In this document: piece by piece, positions 1-6,665 of the stretch
Layout: every line of letters begins with the position of its first letter
Position numbering within the stretch: position 1 is the stretch's first letter
From: Candidatus Heimdallarchaeota archaeon LC_3
GTDB taxonomy: Archaea > Asgardarchaeota > Heimdallarchaeia > Hodarchaeales > LC-3
NCBI GenBank assembly: GCA_001940645.1
Contig: MDVS01000125.1
Coordinates: 1 to 17,541 of the forward strand
Direction of reading: 5' to 3'
DNA: 17,541 nucleotides
The notes under the pieces: generated by a model
What the model was told of the DNA's origin: nothing
The model's database searches: none
What the model saw: only the letters and a program-made list of their open reading frames with translations
Program-made: the position numbers and the translations under genes

Positions 1-936
1 CTTAAAGTATTGAATTATAGCAAGAAACAATGGCACAGAGTTAAAAGATCATATAAGTTTCTTTATCGATTTAGAATCTGCTGGACTAATATGATGATTA
101 TGAATGCTGCAAAATTCGGCTTTTTCTATGCTATGATTGAATATCAAGATAAACATCCAGACATTGAGCTTATCAAAAATTATATTCATTTGGACTTGGC
201 ATTCAAAAATCATAGAGTGGCAATTGTATGCGTCCCTTATGGAAATGTATCGGAATTATTAAAAAACTTTGATTTCATACAGCTTACTGAATGGAAATGG
301 AATTTTAATTTTCATGAATTCTCACATGATAAAAATGATACCTTTAATGGATGGGGAAACTACAAAGGACCCGATCTTTTATCGAAATCTACTAGAATTG
401 ATGAATATGTCCATTGGGATTTAGAAACTTCATACAAAGATGAATTCTCACTGAATGAAATCGAAATATTAAAGAATCTGTCTAAGAGCAATACTTTAAG
501 TCTTAGATCTCTTGATTTACTCTCTGATAAACAAAGTTCAGGAGGAATAAGACATCATTTAGCAAATTTTGCAGAAAATGGAATCTTTCAATTATATCCC
601 CACGTAGCTCATTTAGGATTAAAGGATATTATATTCGTTAAAATTTATTGTAAAGATATGGAATTCTATAAGAGCCTTCAACACAATTTTCTTTCTTTTC
701 CCGAATCACACATTTTTACAAATGATAAAGAAAATCTTATAATAGGGTATTTTCATCTTCCAAGTAATTTAACAAATATAGTTACCGATCAATTGAATTT
801 ATTAACTCTATTACTTGGTAATAACATAGAATTAGAATATGAACTCCTACCAAAAGATAAAATGTTAAGAAAATTTATTGAACTTTCTAAATTCAATTTC
901 GCAGTTCGACATGGATCAGCATTTACGGTCGACTAA
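1..936 (+). CDS. Tandem wHTH/RAM-like regulator, 5'-truncated by window edge
   Basis: This is the C-terminal part of a putative DNA-binding regulator of the five-member family in this window. The frame is open from base 1. The first possible start, TTG at 10, is probably internal, because residues before it (L-K-V) already align without gaps to the 491-aa paralogue at 15967-17442 (its residues 189 onward). Counting from the TTG, residues 1-30 finish a winged helix, 30-100 form a first alpha/beta (RAM-like) unit ending in the family motif WKWNFN (95-100), about 146-202 form a second winged helix, and 203-270 a second RAM-like unit with FLSFP (227-231) and IFTN. The wHTH and RAM assignments are inferred from residue patterns. 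The family homology is seen directly. The missing upstream part should hold an N-terminal helical domain and the rest of wHTH1. It ends in TAA, convergent with the next gene. Confidence 0.75.
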   Translation, partial: LKVLNYSKKQWHRVKRSYKFLYRFRICWTNMMIMNAAKFGFFYAMIEYQDKHPDIELIKNYIHLDLAFKNHRVAIVCVPYGNVSELLKNFDFIQLTEWKWNFNFHEFSHDKNDTFNGWGNYKGPDLLSKSTRIDEYVHWDLETSYKDEFSLNEIEILKNLSKSNTLSLRSLDLLSDKQSSGGIRHHLANFAENGIFQLYPHVAHLGLKDIIFVKIYCKDMEFYKSLQHNFLSFPESHIFTNDKENLIIGYFHLPSNLTNIVTDQLNLLTLLLGNNIELEYELLPKDKMLRKFIELSKFNFAVRHGSAFTVD

Positions 937-962
937 CGCTTATGTCCGATAAAAAAATCAAA

Positions 963-1253
963 CTATTTTTTAAAATCCGTAATAATTATTTCCCAATGTT
1001 TTTGTTCTTCATTATAGGAAGTACTCACTGCAACATCAAGCAAAGATTCAATGCTACTCTCTACAATATCCATTCTTTCGGTATCATCTTTATCAAAAAA
1101 TAAGATAATTAAATCTCCCCGACTTTCTCCACCGAACATAAGAACTATCGCTTGAAGAATTCGAAATTTTTCTTTTTTAGTATAATATATCGTTGGTTTT
1201 TTTAATAATTCGAAATCTTTTCCTAAATATTCTTTTAGTCTTTCATCAAACAT
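963..1253 (-). CDS. Conserved-looking hypothetical protein, 96 aa
   Basis: I do not recognise this protein. It starts at ATG 1253 and ends in TAG at 963-965. It is soluble, with no signal peptide or membrane segment. It has a charged N-terminus rich in Lys/Glu, a hydrophobic strand (LIILFF, about residues 48-53), an acidic helix, and a closing strand WEIIITDF near the C-terminus, which suggests a small alpha/beta fold. It is convergent with the regulator ending at 936 (26-nt gap) and divergent from vapB, so the 93 bp between 1253 and 1347 must hold both promoters. It might be an accessory of the toxin-antitoxin locus, but only the position suggests this. Confidence 0.6.
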   Translation of the reverse strand: MFDERLKEYLGKDFELLKKPTIYYTKKEKFRILQAIVLMFGGESRGDLIILFFDKDDTERMDIVESSIESLLDVAVSTSYNEEQKHWEIIITDFKK

Positions 1254-1315
1254 TTGCCATATCCAGCTTAATAAGTTAGATTCGAGAATTTCTACTTAAT
1301 AAATTCATGGAAAAG

Positions 1316-1325
1316 TTATTATACT
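1316..1325 (+). promoter_or_regulatory. TATA-like element for vapBC, leaderless geometry
   Basis: The sequence TTATTATACT has its centre about 26-27 nt before the vapB ATG at 1347. This is the archaeal TATA-to-start distance, so transcription would begin at or next to the start codon and vapB would be translated from a leaderless mRNA. No Shine-Dalgarno site is seen before vapB, which agrees. Confidence 0.45.
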
Positions 1326-1346
1326 CATTGTGTTTTTATTAATTTC

Positions 1347-1577
1347 ATGATAAAAGCTAAAATTACTAAAAATGGAATGATTAATATTCCTGCAGAATTA
1401 CGTAAAAAATTGGATATAAAGGCCGGTGATAGTGTCAGTTTTATTGAAACTCCTGATGGTATTATGATTGTTCCCATCAAGAATATTTTAGATTTGACTA
1501 ATCCAAAAGAATATGATTTAGCAATGGAAACAATTAAAGAAATTCGCAATGACCGTGAGAACGAATACTGGGGTTAA
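1347..1577 (+). CDS. vapB: VapB-type antitoxin, AbrB/MazE-like swapped-hairpin DNA-binding protein
   Basis: This antitoxin should bind and neutralise the adjacent VapC ribonuclease and repress the shared promoter. Residues 1-45 match the AbrB/MazE/SpoVT swapped-hairpin fold: MIKAKITKNGMINIPAELRK, then LDIKAGDSVSF, then a GIMIVPI strand. The C-terminal part (46-76) is charged and ends in a Glu/Arg-rich tail (EIRNDRENEYW), the usual toxin-wrapping segment. Its length of 76 aa is typical. It lies 16 nt upstream of the PIN-domain gene on the same strand, the classic order of antitoxin then toxin. A TATA-like box 26-27 nt before its ATG predicts a leaderless transcript. The call is secure at family level; the DNA operator is not identified. 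Confidence 0.88.
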   Translation: MIKAKITKNGMINIPAELRKKLDIKAGDSVSFIETPDGIMIVPIKNILDLTNPKEYDLAMETIKEIRNDRENEYWG

Positions 1578-1593
1578 GGGATAAGGGCTTATT

Positions 1594-1986
1594 GTGGATA
1601 TTGTTTGGGATACTGGTGCTATTACCCTTTTTTTTGCTGATCACGCTCAAGCCAAGGATTATATGAAAAAAATCAGCCAAAATCAAATAACTGGCTACGT
1701 TCCGAGGTTAATTCTTGCAGAATTTTACTATAAAACTACAGAAAAGTTGGGAAAAGAAATAGCCCAAATAAGAATTGTTGCATTAAGAAATTCTAAATTA
1801 ATTGAAGAAGTTATGGAGGAGGATGATATTTTCTCAATAGGATCCATAAAATTAAGTAATAATAATCTTTCATTGGCTGATTGTACCCTAGGGAGTGTAG
1901 CGATGAAAAGAAAAGCCACAATACTCACTACTGAATCAGGATTTGATAAGGTGAAAGCAATCCATTCAATTAAATTGGATTATTGA
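1594..1986 (+). CDS. vapC: VapC-type PIN-domain ribonuclease toxin
   Basis: PIN-domain Mg2+-dependent endoribonuclease, the toxin half of the vapBC pair. VapC proteins generally cut tRNA or rRNA; the target here is unknown. Acidic residues fall where PIN catalysis needs them: D6 (VWDTGAI), E43 (LAEFYY), D96 (LADCTLGS) and an acidic residue at the C-terminal site, E114 in TTESGF, where Asp is more usual. The 130-aa length is normal for VapC. The start is GTG at 1594, preceded by a purine-rich stretch (GGGATAAGGG) that can serve as ribosome binding site. Its stop (TGA, 1984-1986) overlaps the 3' end of the minus-strand membrane-protein gene by 7 nt. Active-site residues are all present, so it is likely functional. 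Confidence 0.87.
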   Translation: MDIVWDTGAITLFFADHAQAKDYMKKISQNQITGYVPRLILAEFYYKTTEKLGKEIAQIRIVALRNSKLIEEVMEEDDIFSIGSIKLSNNNLSLADCTLGSVAMKRKATILTTESGFDKVKAIHSIKLDY

Positions 1987-2165
1987 TTACGCTTGGTATT
2001 GCTTGTAACTAAAGCAGTGTCTAAATTTTTAGCAGTATTAAAATTGTCTTTTACCAAATAGAAATAGGAAAGTCCCAATAGTAATACAAAGAAAAAGTTG
2101 ATTATAAGGGCCATTGGTTCAGTATTTTCAAATTTATCAACATTTCCTATGTCATCAACATTCAT
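1980..2165 (-). CDS. Small single-pass membrane protein, 61 aa
   Basis: Family not recognised. The protein has an acidic N-terminal stretch (DDIGNVDKFENTEP), one clear hydrophobic segment at about residues 18-38 (PMALIINFFFVLLLGLSYF), and a polar, Lys/Asn/Thr-rich C-terminal tail. This is the shape of a small membrane-anchored protein. The start is ATG 2165 and the stop TAA 1980-1982. It is convergent with vapC and overlaps its last 7 nt, an unusually tight arrangement that slightly lowers confidence. No strong Shine-Dalgarno site is present; a GGTAGG lies 8 nt upstream. Function unknown. Confidence 0.5.
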   Translation of the reverse strand: MNVDDIGNVDKFENTEPMALIINFFFVLLLGLSYFYLVKDNFNTAKNLDTALVTSNTKRNQ

Positions 2166-2377
2166 ATTTAATACCTACCAGTTTTCTTTTTCGGTAAACA
2201 ATTATCAATTCAATTTCAAATTCATTGAATGCATTCAATGAAAAGAACTCTTAGATTTCGTTAATATAATTTTAGATAGTAAAGATGAAAAGGTTGACAA
2301 TATAAAATGAATTAGAAAAAATTTCACTACTGATTGACCTTAGGAAATATATGTAAGTTAGTTTCTAAAGAAAATGT

Positions 2378-2599
2378 TTATTTCTGGGAGGCTAATTTAA
2401 TGTCGTTTTCTTTAACTGTTTTTCTTCCAGAATGACGGGCTATCTCTACTGCAAATTTTGCAATATTCTTACCCCAGTCAGTTAATACTTCATTCATTTT
2501 TTCTACAGCATCAGCTGATACTCTTTGTGCGCCGGCTTGACGAATTAGTTTTTCAATACGTGCGTTTGCAAAGTTTCCTGCCATTTTTTTCATTTCCAT
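2378..2599 (-). CDS. Archaeal histone (HMf-like histone fold), 73 aa
   Basis: This is a DNA-packaging protein that should dimerise and wrap DNA into archaeal nucleosome-like particles. The whole protein is one histone fold: ARIEKLIRQAGAQRVSADAV (helix 1 and loop 1, with the Arg-Val-Ser DNA contact), a long central helix through WGKNIAKFAVEIARHSG, then RKTVKENDIKLA (loop 2 and helix 3 with the RKT motif). There is no tail beyond helix 3, and the length is normal. Starts are possible at M1 (2599), M3 or M6. M1 is kept because a TATA-like box at 2623-2634 places the transcript start at about 2600, giving a leaderless message. It is a single-copy stand-alone gene. The identification is firm; the lineage within archaea cannot be fixed from this protein alone. 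Confidence 0.93.
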   Translation of the reverse strand: MEMKKMAGNFANARIEKLIRQAGAQRVSADAVEKMNEVLTDWGKNIAKFAVEIARHSGRKTVKENDIKLASQK

Positions 2600-2622
2600 T
2601 ATCTATTTGTAGCAGATCTCTC

Positions 2623-2634
2623 AAATATAATATT
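2623..2634 (-). promoter_or_regulatory. TATA-like element of the histone gene
   Basis: Read on the minus strand this is AATATTATATTT. Its centre is about 29 nt from the first ATG of the histone at 2599, which fits an archaeal TATA box driving a transcript that starts at or a base or two before the start codon. Confidence 0.4.
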
Positions 2635-2869
2635 CAGTTATTTTGACACGGTTCTTTTCAAACTCAAATTCTTAATTATAAATTCAAAAAGGTTTTGAGT
2701 GAACTACTGGTTTAGAAATTTTTATTTTATTTAAAAATGTTTGGATTTCAAACTCGTGTTGAAGAAATTGATATTTTGTTGGTTTTTTTTAAGAATTAAC
2801 TAAATTTTTAATTTAACAATTAATGGTTTCTCAGTGAAAACGTTTTTCTGAATATTAAATCTAGATATT

Positions 2870-3208
2870 TTGAGTGAACTAATAATTTTAATTGTTCTTT
2901 CTACCATAATAGGATCAACAGCAATATCAATAGTTTTCAGGAAGAATCAAATTGATACACGTAAAGGACTACTTGAATTGATTTAATTTTTAGTTTTTGG
3001 GAAGCTGAGCTAGTGTTATGCATGACTCCGGTTCTTGATGATAATTATTGTTTAAAACCAAGACTTGACATAAATATTCAGTGATTTTGTTGATTCCTCA
3101 CCTTTTGATCAAGTAACTGGGGATTATCTTTTTTATGAGCCTGAAATTGTTGATGTTATCGACCTGGACCCTAATCAAGAAACTCAAATTACTGTTGAAT
3201 GTTCAAAA
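2870..3208 (+). pseudogene. Frame-broken remnant of a membrane-anchored or secreted protein gene
   Basis: Three consecutive coding-looking pieces lie in changing frames. The first, 2870-2986 (frame 2), starts with a hydrophobic segment followed by FRKNQIDTRKG and ends in TAA. The second, about 2992-3082 (frame 1), reads FWEAELVLCMTPVLDDNYC and then LKPRLDIN before TGA. The third, from about 3074 (frame 2), reads IFSDFVDSSPFDQVTGDYLF and then EPEIVDVIDLDPNQETQITV. Pieces two and three join across a one-base shift near 3072-3082. The last piece resembles a beta-sandwich segment of an extracellular domain, but I cannot name the family. That piece two belongs to the 2870 frame is inference from adjacency. 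It has no recognisable intact partner in this window. Confidence 0.35.
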
Positions 3209-3222
3209 TTGAGTTTTCCTAT

Positions 3223-3252
3223 CAATTTGTACAATTTGTACAATTTGTACAA
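3223..3252. repeat. Three tandem 9-bp repeats forming three TTGTACAA palindromes
   Basis: CAATTTGTA occurs three times head to tail (3223-3231, 3232-3240, 3241-3249). The register gives three perfect palindromes TTGTACAA at 3227, 3236 and 3245, spaced exactly 9 bp. It lies 24 bp beyond the 3' end of the minus-strand propeller pseudogene. It may be simple slippage or an array of protein-binding sites. Confidence 0.8.
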
Positions 3253-3276
3253 AATCCATTTTGAAATTACAATTTA

Positions 3277-4521
3277 TTATTCTATAATTACGTCTGGCCT
3301 CTTTAATAATGTTATAACTCCTTCATCATCCCCAATAATTATCTCGTTGTTTTGTGCTTGTAATGCGCGTATTACAGTATCTCCAATATCCAATCTAGTA
3401 TTATTTTTCTCGTTTTCTTTAGAAAACCAACTAATATAAGTCGGATACGCGTATACAATCCACTTATCTGATATTTGACCAATTGGTGCAAATACTTCTC
3501 TTTCAATATTTTGATACTTGTTAATTATATTTCCGTTCTTATTTTCTAACCTAATTAGTGGTCCATTGTAAAGTGTTACCCATAAATCTCCTCCACTATA
3601 TGTAATAGAATGACTTATTGATTCTTCTAATAGGTTTATTCTCTAGACTAAATCACCTTTTAAATTAAATTTGTAAATCTCTCTATAATTATTTAGACAT
3701 ATACAAGCGTCAGTCCACAACAAATGACGTATACTTTCATTATTAAATTGATATTTACAGATAAACTTTCCATCATTCGATTTTAAAATGGTTAATTCTC
3801 CATTTTTATTACCAATTATTATACGATTTTTGGGAGTTAATGTTAAACCCTTTGTGATCCCATTTTCTCTATATGTCCATTTGATTGAGTGCTCAGATCC
3901 CTTCCAATCCCAGCATTCAATCCCTAAGTCTGGTTTATTTATAAAAAACAATTTTTTCTTGAAATCATCGACTCCAAATGAAACTTTACTAGTTGAGACA
4001 CTTTTTTCTATGCTAATTACATCTTTTTCTATCAAAAATGTCCCAAATTCATATAAACCGCAATAAAACCCGTACGATTTATTGACTCCTATATTTAATA
4101 TATATTCTGCTTTTGTTTTGATAGATTTATCAACATAAAGAAGATCGAAAGTAACTTCGTGAACTATTGAATTTCCTTTTTTTAATAAAAAACACTTTTT
4201 TTCTTCTCCTGATTTCAAAACTTCAACTTTGTCACATTCTTCTTTATATAAACATTTTCTGAGCAATTTTTTCGTATTCAGATCATTAACTTTGAGATAT
4301 TGTTTATAAAATCTAACACTCAAATTTAAATCATGTATAGCTATTTTTAAAATAAGATTTTTTGAAATAATGTCTAAAATCACGTATTCCCCACAAATCC
4401 AAATACTATCATCAAATAATTATCAGTAATTATATTCTCTTTGGTCAGAAAGAATTCTATTTTCACATAGAGAGAAATTGTTAGAATTTAATTCTTTTGT
4501 AAAAATTTTTATTTCCGATAT
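3277..4521 (-). pseudogene. Beta-propeller-like protein gene broken by in-frame stops
   Basis: One reading frame carries coding-like sequence over the whole span but is interrupted twice. Reading downward from 4521, it gives SEIKIFTKELNSNNFSL and ENRILSDQREYNY, then TGA and TAA side by side (4425-4420), then DDSIWICGEYVILDIIS and on through the longest open piece to TAG at 3645-3643, then 121 further codons (RINLLEESISHS, GGDLWVTLYNGPLIRL, DKWIVYAYPTYISWF, NEIIIGDDEGVITLL) to TAA at 3277. The repeating pattern of W/I-rich strands followed by Asn-Gly or Asp-Gly turns (GNKNGELTIL, NNYREIYKFNLKGDLV) suggests WD40/PQQ-like propeller blades. This is inferred from pattern. The first codon of the open stretch is ATA, as if an ATG start had been lost. 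Three stops plus a lost start fit a decaying gene better than recoding. Confidence 0.6.
3643..4383 (-). CDS. Longest intact piece of the beta-propeller pseudogene
   Basis: This 246-codon piece would be reported as a gene on its own, from GTG 4383 to TAG 3643-3645. The GTG is almost certainly internal, since propeller-like sequence (DDSIWICGEY) runs directly into it from upstream in the same frame. No Shine-Dalgarno site precedes it. Whether it is translated is unknown; if so, it would be a partial propeller missing its last 121 residues. Confidence 0.4.
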   Translation of the reverse strand: MILDIISKNLILKIAIHDLNLSVRFYKQYLKVNDLNTKKLLRKCLYKEECDKVEVLKSGEEKKCFLLKKGNSIVHEVTFDLLYVDKSIKTKAEYILNIGVNKSYGFYCGLYEFGTFLIEKDVISIEKSVSTSKVSFGVDDFKKKLFFINKPDLGIECWDWKGSEHSIKWTYRENGITKGLTLTPKNRIIIGNKNGELTILKSNDGKFICKYQFNNESIRHLLWTDACICLNNYREIYKFNLKGDLV

Positions 4522-4751
4522 TTAGGTGATTAACTAATTTACCTTTCTTTTTTTGTGATTTTTTTACGAGAGGAACACTTTTTCCTCAATGAATTAAGAT
4601 TCCCTGATACTCAGAAAATTTGTTAATAAATCAATAAAGTCTTTCAAATTCTTAAAATACAGGATTAAAAGGTGTGTTTAATAAAGCACAATTCAGAAAT
4701 ACAAGATATTTTTCCATTCACATCGACTAGAAAAAATAGAAAGAATCGAAT

Positions 4752-4759
4752 CTTATAAA
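4752..4759 (+). promoter_or_regulatory. TATA-like element of the dehydrogenase gene
   Basis: CTTATAAA is the best archaeal TATA match in the 270 bp before the gene. A start point about 25 nt downstream would lie near 4780, just in front of the Shine-Dalgarno sequence, giving a short leader. Confidence 0.45.
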
Positions 4760-4780
4760 GAATATGCAAGCAAATCATCT

Positions 4781-4788
4781 GGAGAAGG
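4781..4788 (+). promoter_or_regulatory. Shine-Dalgarno site GGAGAAGG
   Basis: This strong purine-rich ribosome binding site ends 6 nt before the ATG at 4795 and fixes that codon as the start of the dehydrogenase. Confidence 0.6.
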
Positions 4789-4794
4789 ATAAAA

Positions 4795-5595
4795 ATGGAT
4801 TTAGGACTAAAAAATAAGCATGTATTAGTTACAGGTGCATCTGGAGGTATTGGAAATGAAATAACAAATTTTTTTCTTTCTGAAGGAGCAAATGTTACCG
4901 CACACTTTTTCACGAACAAAAAAACTTTAGAAACTCTACTTAAAGAGCATCCTTCAACTTTTAGTATGTTTTCCGCGGATTTACGTATTGAAATAGAAGT
5001 AAAAAATTTATTTATTCATGCGAACAAACAGTTTGGCAGAGTAGATTCTCTTGTGGCTAATGCTGGAGTTTGGCCGGAAAATGAGACCCCTATTCATAAT
5101 ATGTCTTTTAATCAATGGGAAAATACACTTAAAACAAATTTGTCTAATGTTTTTCTTTGCATAAAATATTTTTGTCGCAATTTAGTCCAATATCCAGGAA
5201 ATTATGGATCTATCATAGTCATAGGCTCCTCAGCAGGTGTTTTTGGGGAAGCAGGTCATGTAGATTATTCTAGTTCTAAAGCTGCATTGAAAGGATTAAT
5301 GCTTACAGTAAAAAACGAGATCGTACATTTAGCACCAAAGGGACGAATTAATTTAGTCAATCCCGGGTGGACAATAACCCCTATGGTGAAAGATTCCTTA
5401 AAAGATAAATCTATTGTTAAGAGAGTCCTTCAGACTATCCCAATGCGAAAAGTAGCGACGACTCAAGATATTGCAAATGTGGTAGTCTTTTTGACTTCAG
5501 ATAAAGCCTCGGGACATATAAGTGGACAAATTATAACAGTAGCTGGGGGAATGGAAGGACGGATGTTATTTGAAAAAAAAGACATAGAAATTTGA
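4795..5595 (+). CDS. Short-chain dehydrogenase/reductase (SDR), FabG-like
   Basis: NAD(P)-dependent oxidoreductase of the classical SDR family, cytoplasmic; the substrate cannot be told from sequence. All hallmarks are present: dinucleotide-binding TGASGGIG at 13-20, the adenine-ring Asp in SADL (D62), NAG at 89-91, the structural Asn at N115 (KTNLSN), active-site Ser in IGSSAG (S145/S146), and the catalytic pair Y158 and K162 in YSSSK. The PGWTITPM segment follows at 190-197, and a C-terminal HISGQIITVAGG matches the FabG/gluconate dehydrogenase group. The 266 aa are slightly longer than a typical 245-250 aa FabG because of a polar tail after VAGG. A 3-oxoacyl-ACP reductase, sugar dehydrogenase or other alcohol dehydrogenase role is equally possible. 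It has its own promoter and strong Shine-Dalgarno site and stands alone, so no pathway can be read from neighbours. It is the best-preserved metabolic gene here. Confidence 0.92.
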   Translation: MDLGLKNKHVLVTGASGGIGNEITNFFLSEGANVTAHFFTNKKTLETLLKEHPSTFSMFSADLRIEIEVKNLFIHANKQFGRVDSLVANAGVWPENETPIHNMSFNQWENTLKTNLSNVFLCIKYFCRNLVQYPGNYGSIIVIGSSAGVFGEAGHVDYSSSKAALKGLMLTVKNEIVHLAPKGRINLVNPGWTITPMVKDSLKDKSIVKRVLQTIPMRKVATTQDIANVVVFLTSDKASGHISGQIITVAGGMEGRMLFEKKDIEI

Positions 5596-5644
5596 TATTA
5601 CTAAATTGAATATATATTGTGTCTTTTTGAAGATGTCACTTGGT

Positions 5645-5878
5645 CTAAAGTTCAGTCTTTTCCCCAAATTGACTACAAAACACACCTGTGACCTCAATTA
5701 CTGAATTACATTGAATGCACGATTCTTTTATTGAATCTGGTTCAGTTAGTGTTTCTATATTTCCAATTTGTAATTCTTCTAATAATTGATCAGATACGCA
5801 TTTCCCACACTAGAGTAAATATGGGTCGAAATTCCTTTCAATAAGCTCATCCTTCAAATCTAACACAGTAGATAACAT
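5645..5878 (-). pseudogene. Small zinc-ribbon protein gene with an in-frame TAG
   Basis: ATG 5878 opens a frame reading MLSTVLDLKDELIERNFDPY then LL, meets TAG at 5812-5810 (codon 23), and goes straight on as CGKCVSDQLLEELQIGNIET to a second pair SCIQCNSVIEV, ending in TAG 5647-5645. CGKC and CIQC, about 33 residues apart, look like the two knuckles of a zinc ribbon. No ATG, GTG or TTG lies between the TAG and the zinc knuckles, so the domain can only be made by reading through the TAG. A residue such as Lys, Gln or Trp probably stood there. The ATG lies 7 nt after the stop of the upstream membrane protein gene, typical of a co-transcribed and coupled pair. It may be a nonsense mutation, a sequence error or TAG recoding; the terminal TAG is followed two codons later by TGA. 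Confidence 0.45.
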
Positions 5879-5885
5879 TCTTCTA

Positions 5886-6143
5886 TTATTCTTCCTTCTT
5901 CACTAATGTATTCCATTCAGAATCATCAAGTTTTTCCCTCCACTTTTTTGCAAGAAATTCATCTAATTTTTCATCAGCACCATTTAAACCCTGCGATTTA
6001 GCTGTAGTCAACAGTAATAATTTCTTAATTTCTACTACTTCTTTCTTTATCTGATTGAGTGTGTCAACCACAATAGCAATAGTAAATAATATTGCGATAA
6101 ATATTAACAATCCAACTATTTCGAGAATATAATTACCTTGCAT
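5886..6143 (-). CDS. Small signal-anchored membrane protein with cytoplasmic coiled coil, 85 aa
   Basis: Family not recognised. From the preferred start the protein begins MQGNYILEIVGLLIF, with one hydrophobic helix at about residues 6-27 (ILEIVGLLIFIAILFTIAIVV). It continues into a heptad-like helix (TLNQIKKEVVEIKKLLLL) and ends in a charged tail containing EFLAKKWREKLDDSEW. This is a single-pass protein with a long soluble helical domain. An upstream in-frame ATG at 6167 would add eight residues. The start at 6143 is chosen because GGAAGTGA (6156-6149) lies 5 nt before it. It probably forms an operon with the zinc-ribbon gene 7 nt downstream, which suggests the two act together at the membrane. 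Confidence 0.62.
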   Translation of the reverse strand: MQGNYILEIVGLLIFIAILFTIAIVVDTLNQIKKEVVEIKKLLLLTTAKSQGLNGADEKLDEFLAKKWREKLDDSEWNTLVKKEE

Positions 6144-6148
6144 TTTAC

Positions 6149-6156
6149 TCACTTCC
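6149..6156 (-). promoter_or_regulatory. Shine-Dalgarno site GGAAGTGA that decides a start
   Basis: On the minus strand GGAAGTGA matches the archaeal GGAGGTGA consensus at seven of eight bases and lies 5 nt upstream of ATG 6143. It favours this start over the ATG at 6167. Confidence 0.55.
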
Positions 6157-6290
6157 AAGAAAAACATAACTTAATTTAATCAATGCTCCCTATCTGGTTC
6201 ATTCAATACTTCAGGGAACATTTTAGTTATGTCTTGACCAAAATTTGAAGAATATTTAAATATTGAGAAGAAGAATTTTTAGTTATAAAA

Positions 6291-6665
6291 TTACCTTCTC
6301 AGTCCCTTCTGGTCTTCGATGAACGAATCACTCAAAATTGTTCCAGTTTCAAGGTACTGTTTAATAAAATCAGACTCACTGAACCCTAGATAAATTCCGT
6401 TTATGGGCTCTTTCTCCATAAATCTATTGAAATCTTTAGTAATGGTTTCATAAATACCTGAATAATATTCATACATAAATTGTTCTTCCTTATGGGTAAT
6501 TGGATTTGTTGTAATTGCTATCGCATAACTGTCACTCAGTGTGGTAACTAAATGTATTCTGTACTTTAATTCTGCTTGATTTTCTTCAAGATTATAAAGA
6601 CGGGAGGTAAATTTGTCATTATGGTTTATTGAACAAGTTGGATTATCTTTCAGGATTCCTGACAA
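6291..6665 (-). CDS. Hypothetical soluble protein, 124 aa
   Basis: I do not recognise the family. It shows a polar N-terminus, a strand-rich middle (YRIHLVTTL, YAIAITTNPI), an amphipathic helix with MYEYYSGIYETITKDFNRFM, and a C-terminal GIYLGFSESDFIKQYLE. This is a small alpha/beta shape with no membrane segment. The only in-frame start before residue 64 is TTG at 6665, immediately preceded by an in-frame TAA, and no clear Shine-Dalgarno site precedes it. The true N-terminus may therefore have been lost. It is on the same strand as the membrane-protein pair at 5645-6143 but separated by about 150 bp, so it may not be co-transcribed. Confidence 0.5.
   Translation of the reverse strand: MSGILKDNPTCSINHNDKFTSRLYNLEENQAELKYRIHLVTTLSDSYAIAITTNPITHKEEQFMYEYYSGIYETITKDFNRFMEKEPINGIYLGFSESDFIKQYLETGTILSDSFIEDQKGLRR

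Larger units (their letters stand above)
2600..3276. other. Gene-poor stretch between histone and propeller pseudogene
   Basis: Apart from the histone promoter, no intact gene is supported in these 677 bases. They hold a 38-codon open frame starting TTG at 2870 with one hydrophobic segment (LIILIVLSTIIGSTAISIVF), a frame-broken remnant at 2992-3208, and a triple 9-bp repeat at 3223-3249. A 14-bp direct repeat TTTTGAGTGAACTA occurs at 2693-2706 and 2868-2881. Confidence 0.5.
4522..4794. other. Intergenic region upstream of the dehydrogenase gene
   Basis: No coding frame is convincing here. It contains a weak 6-bp hairpin, GAGGAA-N6-TTCCTC at 4570-4587, and the promoter and ribosome binding site of the dehydrogenase at its right end. 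Confidence 0.4.

Noticed and set aside
1325..1549. Minus-strand frame opposite vapB
   Set aside because: The plus strand encodes a clear AbrB-fold antitoxin; the minus frame is its shadow, as is 1728-1928 opposite vapC.
2693..2881. 14-bp direct repeat TTTTGAGTGAACTA as possible attachment sites
   Set aside because: No integrase, tRNA or mobile gene lies nearby, and a match of this length can arise by chance in AT-rich sequence.
3209..3439. Plus-strand 76-codon frame from TTG 3209
   Set aside because: Its first part is the tail of the broken remnant plus the 9-bp repeats, and the rest is antisense to the propeller-like coding sequence, which is the better reading.
3643..3645. Pyrrolysine at the TAG of the propeller gene
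   Set aside because: The same frame upstream also carries adjacent TGA and TAA stops and lacks a start codon, so general decay explains the TAG without recoding.
4665..4919. Minus-strand 84-codon frame
   Set aside because: Antisense to the start of the dehydrogenase gene and its ribosome binding site; composition is Phe/Leu/Ile-rich shadow.
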